Part shown: positions 6,259-9,753 of the stretch, piece after piece
Position numbering within the stretch: position 1 is the first letter of the stretch
Layout: each line of letters starts with the position of its first letter
Assembly: GCA_023248175.1 (NCBI GenBank)
Contig: JAHFFC010000025.1
Coordinates: 1-9,753 of the forward strand
Direction of reading: 5' to 3'
Source: Candidatus Omnitrophota bacterium
Lineage (GTDB): Bacteria > Omnitrophota > Gorgyraeia > JACOVV01
Length of the DNA stretch: 9,753 bases
Notes under the pieces: generated by a model
The model's database searches: none
What the model was told of the DNA's origin: nothing
The model's input: the letters and a program-made list of their open reading frames with translations, nothing else
Translations under genes and position numbers: made by a program

Positions 6259-7365
6259 CTAAAGAAATTTCGCCAAAGTTCGTCTTTGACTAAGATCCCA
6301 TTGCAGAAGGGAATCGACATAAACCACCATACCGACTCCGGCATCCATTAGGGTCTTTTCAGAACGGACTTCCTTAAGGGAAGAAAGAACGGCAAGGGGA
6401 CGTTTCAATTCCAATTGCTTATATCGTTGGCAGAACTTTAAGGTTTCCGTTCGCGTCTCTTCTTCGCTGTCAATCATGATGCCGTCGGCCCCAGCCTTGA
6501 TATAGGCTCTCGCCATTTGAAGTGCCTCATCTCTTCCTTTTCTCAACACGGAATTTCTAATGGGAGTGAAGAACATAAAATCATCCGAGACTTTTGACTT
6601 CTTTCCTGCCGCAATTCTGTTACAGACGTTTTCCATCCCATCGCCTCTTATGATGAGGGCTGAAACCCCCAGGTTTTCGAGAACTTTTATCACGCCGCCC
6701 AACTGTCCAACGGGGGCTCTGCTATTACCATCCACAATCAACGGTTTAGTCGTCACTTCAAAAATCTGATCCAACGCCTGGAGTGAATGCCCATAGCACA
6801 TTCCATCAAATTCCCTGATTTCCCCATTCCGCGCTGTTTTAGTTTTTTCTATGATTCTTGCTATTTGCGGATCTTGAATTTTTATGATTCTGACGAGAGG
6901 TTTTAGTTCGAGCAGTCTTTTCAACTTTTTTAACCGGATTTTGGGGGTAATGCCGATTCTGAGCATTTCCTCCAAGAGCTGGGTTGAAGAGATGTCCCGC
7001 GTATAGTCAGGCTCTATGACTTTGCCTCCCCATTCTTCCATGGTTTTTATCGTTTTCTCTCTAACTCCTTTTTGAATACCTTTTCGCCAGTCTGTTCCGT
7101 GAATCACATAATCGGGCTTTAATTTTTTCAGATTAACTGTATAATCAAGTGTGTCCTGAGGGATAACTTCTTCAACGCCTTTGATATTTTCGACAACTTT
7201 TTTTCTCTGTCCGTATGTCAACAAAGGGACTCTTTTATAGCTGGCTATGGCTTTATCCGTCATGAGACCGACAACCACCCTCCCTAACTGCCTTGCAATC
7301 TCGATGATATTAATATGTCCATGATGGATCACATCAGCGCTCATGGGCACATAGATTTTTTTCAT
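6259..7365 (-). CDS. Cytidylyltransferase fused to a degenerate PEP-mutase-like domain
   Basis: A 368-aa two-domain protein. Residues 1-140 form a nucleotidyltransferase of the CCT/TagD type with HHGH (14-17), the HGTDWR segment (89-94) and ISSTQL (125-130), all intact. Such domains load CTP onto a phosphate or phosphonate head group. Residues 145-368 align with PEP mutase in the order seen in fused cytidylyltransferase-PepM proteins: LKPLVR, EFDG, EVTTKPLIVDG, LENLGVSALII, DDFM, AYIKAGADGIMI. However, EAHNG is replaced by KIQDP (163-166 region), VDGD by VDGN (211-214), and the EDK-x(n)-NS catalytic loop by a short RGDG stretch (240-243) with many residues missing. The domain is therefore probably not a mutase. 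The start is fixed by AAGGAGGAG (7376-7384), 10 nt before the ATG. A likely role is making a CMP-activated phosphonate; the substrate is unknown. Confidence 0.85.
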   Translation of the reverse strand: MKKIYVPMSADVIHHGHINIIEIARQLGRVVVGLMTDKAIASYKRVPLLTYGQRKKVVENIKGVEEVIPQDTLDYTVNLKKLKPDYVIHGTDWRKGIQKGVREKTIKTMEEWGGKVIEPDYTRDISSTQLLEEMLRIGITPKIRLKKLKRLLELKPLVRIIKIQDPQIARIIEKTKTARNGEIREFDGMCYGHSLQALDQIFEVTTKPLIVDGNSRAPVGQLGGVIKVLENLGVSALIIRGDGMENVCNRIAAGKKSKVSDDFMFFTPIRNSVLRKGRDEALQMARAYIKAGADGIMIDSEEETRTETLKFCQRYKQLELKRPLAVLSSLKEVRSEKTLMDAGVGMVVYVDSLLQWDLSQRRTLAKFL

Positions 7366-7402
7366 TGTTTAGATGCTCCTCCTTCTAAGGCCGATGCCAT
7401 CA

Positions 7403-7411
7403 ATTATAACA
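7403..7411 (-). promoter_or_regulatory. Extended -10 promoter for the cytidylyltransferase gene
   Basis: On the minus strand TGTTATAAT (7411-7403) is an extended -10 (TGn plus a perfect TATAAT). No good -35 lies 16-18 nt upstream, which the extended element can offset. The predicted leader is about 30 nt and contains the strong AAGGAGGAG ribosome site. The gene could thus be expressed independently of mpnS. Confidence 0.45.
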
Positions 7412-7425
7412 CAGTAGCTCGAAGA

Positions 7426-7444
7426 CCCCCATGCTGTAAGGGGG
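7426..7444. other. CCCCC/GGGGG hairpin between mpnS and the cytidylyltransferase
   Basis: CCCCC (7426-7430) and GGGGG (7440-7444) flank a 9-nt loop, between the minus-strand promoter at 7403 and the plus-strand promoter at 7448. On the minus strand the stem is followed by TCTTCG, so it could act as a weak terminator for mpnS mRNA. It could also be an operator for either promoter. Confidence 0.25.
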
Positions 7445-7447
7445 AAT

Positions 7448-7477
7448 TTGACAGATGTTTGTCGAATCGAATATAAT
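7448..7477 (+). promoter_or_regulatory. Consensus sigma70 promoter driving the small plus-strand gene
   Basis: A perfect TTGACA (7448-7453) and a perfect TATAAT (7472-7477) are separated by 18 nt. This is the best promoter match in the window. It points at the small membrane-protein frame starting at 7500 and into the 3' end of mpnS, so it would also make antisense RNA to mpnS. Confidence 0.65.
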
Positions 7478-7499
7478 TTTAACACGAGGTTTTTACGCT

Positions 7500-7697
7500 A
7501 TGTTCAATAAGGTCGTTATCGCTTACTTGGATCCCGATACAGGGGTTGTAGTATGGTAGGTTGTCATTGCGCTGGTGACCGCCGTTATTGTATTTTTTCG
7601 TCGGACAATCGACAGGTTCGTCGACTGGATTAGGCAAAAATTTTATCTTTCACGATACCAAAGAACATTTTCCTCGCAAAGCCGTCTGAGGTGGTGA
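7500..7697 (+). pseudogene. Small membrane protein (YLDPxTG type) interrupted by an in-frame amber codon
   Basis: From ATG 7500, with GAGG (7486-7489) 10 nt upstream, the frame gives 19 codons containing AYLDPDTG, then TAG (7557-7559). In the same frame it then continues with a strongly hydrophobic stretch (VVIALVTAVIVFF), a basic boundary (RRTIDRF) and a charged tail to TGA at 7695-7697. The whole matches a widespread family of roughly 40-70-aa single-span proteins that start with YLDPGTGS, a motif I recall from genes near sulfatases and glycan loci. One base change (CAG to TAG) would restore a WQVVIA transition, so a nonsense mutation is the simplest reading. TAG is an ordinary stop for tsf, frr and the cytidylyltransferase, so recoding is unlikely. 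The 3' part overlaps the end of mpnS antisense (7643-7697). Confidence 0.5.
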
Positions 7698-9028
7698 GGA
7701 TTTATTTGAGAAAGCTCTCTCTGGGCTTCTCCTGTTATCCGTCCGGCTATTCGTAAACTTAAAATTCGGCCCAAGCTTCCTGCAGGGACGGAGAAACTAT
7801 GCGGGATATGGGGTTTTATATACAAAGAGTCATCCGGCCTTAAAATAACTTCTTGACGACCCTCAGCCGATTGCCCACCATTCCATTGAACAACACAACA
7901 GGCTGGGCCAAAGTTATAGCAATATTGATGGAGGGGGACGATGAGGTTAAGATCGGATGCTTCTGATTCCACATCGAGAATCAAAGCCTTCGAATGAGGT
8001 AAAAAGCGGACACTAGCCAGATCCGTGATTTGATAGTTCTGGTATCGCCTCGGCTTGGAACTTTTTATGGGGTGGATAATGACTCTTTCATCAAGGTAAT
8101 CAGGAGGCATGAGATCGCGGGAATTCACTTTTAAAACATCAGCCAATCGCTGATATTGAGCTAGGGTCGGAAGTTTTTCTCCTTCCAGGAATTGAGTCAT
8201 GACTTTCGCCTCCAGCGAAGAAAAGGCGGCTAGATCTTCCGCTGACATGCTCAGACTCGCCATTTGTTGTCTTAATAAAGAAGCGAAGTACTTTTCGCGG
8301 CTGGAAGTATCCAGCAGATATCCAGAAACCAGTTTGGGACCCAGCACAGAAAGCTCCTGCTGGGCGTCTCCAGCCAGTTGATTGCCATAAGTAAGCGCTA
8401 AAATCAATCCTTCTTGGCCATGATAATGGTCTACGGAATCTCTATGGCGTGTGGCAAAAGTATGTGGGACAAACGGGGTGATATACATCGAGTCCCCTGT
8501 ATTGGCTTTGAATACTTTTTTTTTGCCCTCGTCCAGGTAATAAAAATTCACCGGTCCGATGAAGAGAGTAAATTGATGGAGGAAGTGTCCATTATTCCAT
8601 TGAATGAGCGGATTGTCGGGATTATCATCTTCGATTTTGCAGAGTTCCAAGATCCATTCTGGCCGAAAGCTGGATACTTTGGACATAGCGGTGTCACGAT
8701 ATTCGTAATAATCAGAGCCACCCCGGGCGAAGACCCTGGAGCTTTTTTGAGACTCTTCTTTCCTCATGATCAGGATTCCCTCTGGAGCGTCATCTTCCAG
8801 GACCATAAAGTCGCGCCGGTTCACCGGCCAAATTTGCGTGGCTCGCTCTATGACTTCCTCCGGTAAGACCGTTTCTCCAGAGATGATCTGTTCCAGTTGG
8901 GAAAGAGGAATACCTAATTCCTCAGCTGTAGCTCTCCGGTTTCGCTTGAGGTCATTCATTAAAGCAAGAAAATTAGCCCCTTGGCGTTTGAGGTAGGAAG
9001 GATCCTTTGAGATCATCCTGTTGCTCAT
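7643..9028 (-). CDS. mpnS: Methylphosphonate synthase (non-haem iron double-cupin dioxygenase)
   Basis: A 461-aa protein with two repeats, each a helix-turn-helix-like helical part followed by a cupin. The first cupin holds QWNNGHFLHQ (143-152) and TGDSMYITPFVPHTF (177-191). By alignment to 2-hydroxyethylphosphonate dioxygenase (HEPD), His148 and His189 are iron ligands. The Glu that is the third ligand in HEPD (Glu176) is Ile183 here, while Gln152 sits four residues after His148, the 2-His-1-Gln pattern described for MpnS. Lys28, Arg102 and Tyr110 align with HEPD substrate contacts Lys16, Arg90 and Tyr98. The enzyme would cleave 2-hydroxyethylphosphonate with O2 to methylphosphonate and CO2 (formate in HEPD). 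The second cupin (about 355-430) lacks the metal motif, as in relatives. AAGGAG (9037-9042) lies 8 nt before the ATG. Automated annotation may call this an XRE-cupin regulator. Confidence 0.87.
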   Translation of the reverse strand: MSNRMISKDPSYLKRQGANFLALMNDLKRNRRATAEELGIPLSQLEQIISGETVLPEEVIERATQIWPVNRRDFMVLEDDAPEGILIMRKEESQKSSRVFARGGSDYYEYRDTAMSKVSSFRPEWILELCKIEDDNPDNPLIQWNNGHFLHQFTLFIGPVNFYYLDEGKKKVFKANTGDSMYITPFVPHTFATRHRDSVDHYHGQEGLILALTYGNQLAGDAQQELSVLGPKLVSGYLLDTSSREKYFASLLRQQMASLSMSAEDLAAFSSLEAKVMTQFLEGEKLPTLAQYQRLADVLKVNSRDLMPPDYLDERVIIHPIKSSKPRRYQNYQITDLASVRFLPHSKALILDVESEASDLNLIVPLHQYCYNFGPACCVVQWNGGQSAEGRQEVILRPDDSLYIKPHIPHSFSVPAGSLGRILSLRIAGRITGEAQRELSQINPHHLRRLCEENVLWYRER

Positions 9029-9069
9029 CGATAATACTCCTTATACCACAGGGAAAGGGTTTTGAGAAG

Positions 9070-9085
9070 TATGCTATAATGCATA
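9070..9085. promoter_or_regulatory. Palindrome TATGC-TATAAT-GCATA upstream of mpnS
   Basis: Arms TATGC (9070-9074) and GCATA (9081-9085) flank TATAAT (9075-9080), 42-57 nt upstream of the mpnS ATG. The plus strand reads as an extended -10 (TGCTATAAT) with no good -35. It could be an operator or an antisense promoter. The evidence is pattern only. Confidence 0.25.
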
Positions 9086-9093
9086 TGGAGTAC

Positions 9094-9142
9094 CGGTCCC
9101 AGTTGGTTTTCAACTGGATGAAGTCCTCCGAGGCGGGGGCCG
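9094..9142. other. Structured spacer between phpC and mpnS
   Basis: The 130-nt spacer can fold. CGGTCCC (9094-9100) pairs with GGGGCCG (9136-9142), with one G-U in the plus-strand sense. Inside it, AGTTG/CAACT (9101-9105/9111-9115; CCAGTTG/CAACTGG if the outer pair opens) forms a hairpin with a 5-nt loop, and CCT/AGG (9125-9133) a smaller one. It lies in the leader of mpnS and may shape processing or expression between the two genes. No known riboswitch family was recognised. Confidence 0.3.
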
Positions 9143-9158
9143 ATTACATCGAACAGCT

Positions 9159-9753
9159 TTAATTTATTTCTTTAAGAATATTTCTTAAGGCCCTTTCCGT
9201 CAACTTTCGGGGGTTGTTGTTTACCCTGTCAGGATTAAATCCATTTTTGATGATTAGCTCTGTATCTTCATTGTTTTTTATTCCTAAACGGCTCAATCTG
9301 AACTCCAGCCCTACCGCTATCATCATATCGCGTATTTTATGATTCGCTTCTACCGATCCCTTTACACCCAGCAAAGAAAATAATTCCTTCATGATGTTCT
9401 CCACATATCCTTTACCTCTATGGTCAAGCAGATCTTCTTCGGCAACATGGTAGTTATATTCCAACATTGCTCCAAGCGTAAGTGCGACAGCATGTCCATG
9501 CGGGATTCCAAAAAAAGATGTCATCGGATAAGAAATCGCATGACAGGCGGTCGTTTTTGAGAGATTGATCGCTTTTCCAGCTAGGTTGGCTGCTCTCAAC
9601 AGGAGATCTCTAGATTTCCTGGATGGATGATTGGTCACGTCACAGATGTTAGCCGTGACAATCTTGATGGCTTCTTTGGCATATGATTTGGATGTCTCGG
9701 TAGAGTGAATGCTCCAATAAGACTCAATGGCTTGACACAAAACGTCTATCCCC
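9159..9753 (-). CDS. phpC: Phosphonoacetaldehyde reductase, iron-dependent alcohol dehydrogenase family (5' end cut off)
   Basis: The C-terminal half, about 197 residues, of a group III alcohol dehydrogenase. The visible part starts at GIDVLCQAIESYWS, followed by NLSKTTACHAISYP and FFGIPHGHAVALTLG. Aligned to FucO, the metal ligands Asp196, His263 and His277 are kept (Asp of GIDV, His of ACHA, His of PHGH), while His200 is Gln. QAIESYWS and PHGHAVALTLG are typical of the phosphonate-linked clade that reduces phosphonoacetaldehyde to 2-hydroxyethylphosphonate, the substrate of MpnS. The gene lies 130 nt upstream of mpnS on the same strand. The C-terminal NPRKLTERAL helix is normal for the family, so the end is genuine. 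The sequence continues beyond 9753, and the in-frame TTG at 9740 is not a start. Confidence 0.85.
   Translation of the reverse strand, partial: GIDVLCQAIESYWSIHSTETSKSYAKEAIKIVTANICDVTNHPSRKSRDLLLRAANLAGKAINLSKTTACHAISYPMTSFFGIPHGHAVALTLGAMLEYNYHVAEEDLLDHRGKGYVENIMKELFSLLGVKGSVEANHKIRDMMIAVGLEFRLSRLGIKNNEDTELIIKNGFNPDRVNNNPRKLTERALRNILKEIN

Larger units (their letters stand above)
5979..6293 (+). pseudogene. Remnant of an alkaline-phosphatase/sulfatase-superfamily protein (C-terminal part)
   Basis: One plus-strand frame stays open for 104 codons from the TGA at 5976-5978 to the TAA at 6291-6293, with no usable upstream start (only an internal ATG near the end). From about 6039 its translation reads like the C-terminus of an AP-superfamily hydrolase: a hydrophobic strand VFLSGHGWKD where functional members have SDHG (the Asp and His bind metal), then RHVPLLIKFPH, then a DIDTEVETSQL helix region. 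The Asp of SDHG is Gly here. The N-terminal two-thirds, including the nucleophile and the formylglycine or Ser/Thr site, is missing, and nothing recognisable precedes it up to frr. It overlaps the 3' end of the minus-strand cytidylyltransferase gene (6259-6293). I judge it a decayed fragment. The superfamily call is by eye, and the exact family is unknown. Confidence 0.55.

Noticed and set aside
7557..7559. Amber recoding (pyrrolysine or TAG reassignment) in the small membrane protein
   Set aside because: tsf, frr and the cytidylyltransferase gene all end in TAG at the expected protein end, so TAG is a normal stop here.
8414..8866. 150-codon plus-strand frame antisense to mpnS
   Set aside because: It lies fully inside mpnS, whose frame carries the conserved catalytic motifs. 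No ribosome site or family features.
7643..9028. XRE-family cupin transcription regulator as the product
   Set aside because: The helix-turn-helix-like segments are part of the HEPD/MpnS fold. The NNGH, Gln152 and PH motifs and the adjacent phpC favour an enzyme.
9085..9162. 25-codon plus-strand frame downstream of TGCTATAAT in the phpC-mpnS spacer
   Set aside because: Very short, no Shine-Dalgarno sequence, no known family, and it sits on the foldable spacer. Too little to call a gene.
9025..9171. 48-codon minus-strand open frame whose TGA overlaps the mpnS ATG (ATGA)
   Set aside because: It looks like translational coupling, but there is no ATG near its beginning and the preceding dehydrogenase already ends with a normal C-terminus. 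An open frame of this length is expected by chance.

Overview
The window comes from the chromosome of a Gram-negative bacterium. It carries lipid A genes (lpxB, an msbA-type flippase and a lipid A-linked dehydrogenase) next to the conserved translation cluster rpsB-tsf-pyrH-frr. The coding style, the 7-nt repeats and the gene order suggest an uncultivated deep lineage. Omnitrophota or another PVC-like group is my guess, but nothing here proves the phylum. TAG, TGA and TAA are all used as ordinary stops.

Layout. Positions 1-1109 (minus strand): a Gfo/Idh/MocA dehydrogenase followed by the first codons of lpxB. Positions 1139-3037 (plus strand): an MsbA-like ABC transporter, diverging from the dehydrogenase and ending inside a 7-nt periodic inverted repeat. 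Positions 3126-5911 (plus strand): rpsB, tsf, pyrH and frr, tightly packed behind a promoter very close to the rpsB start. Positions 5912-6293 hold no intact gene, but on the plus strand they encode the C-terminal remnant of an alkaline-phosphatase/sulfatase-superfamily protein.

Positions 6259-9753 (minus strand) form a phosphonate locus. In order of transcription it has a phosphonoacetaldehyde reductase (PhpC-like iron-dependent alcohol dehydrogenase, cut by the window edge), a 461-aa double-cupin enzyme with the His/Gln/His iron-binding pattern of methylphosphonate synthase (MpnS), and a cytidylyltransferase fused to a PEP-mutase-like domain that has lost its catalytic loops. A small plus-strand membrane-protein gene with an in-frame amber codon lies between the last two, behind a consensus promoter.

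Proposed pathway: phosphonoacetaldehyde to 2-hydroxyethylphosphonate (PhpC), then to methylphosphonate (MpnS), possibly followed by CMP activation for attachment to a glycan or lipid by the cytidylyltransferase domain. A functional PEP mutase (pepM) and phosphonopyruvate decarboxylase (ppd) are needed to feed this route. Neither is in the window; they should lie beyond 9753 or elsewhere. The most notable points are the MpnS in this genomic setting, the eroded PEP-mutase domain on an intact nucleotidyltransferase, and the decayed genes scattered through the locus.
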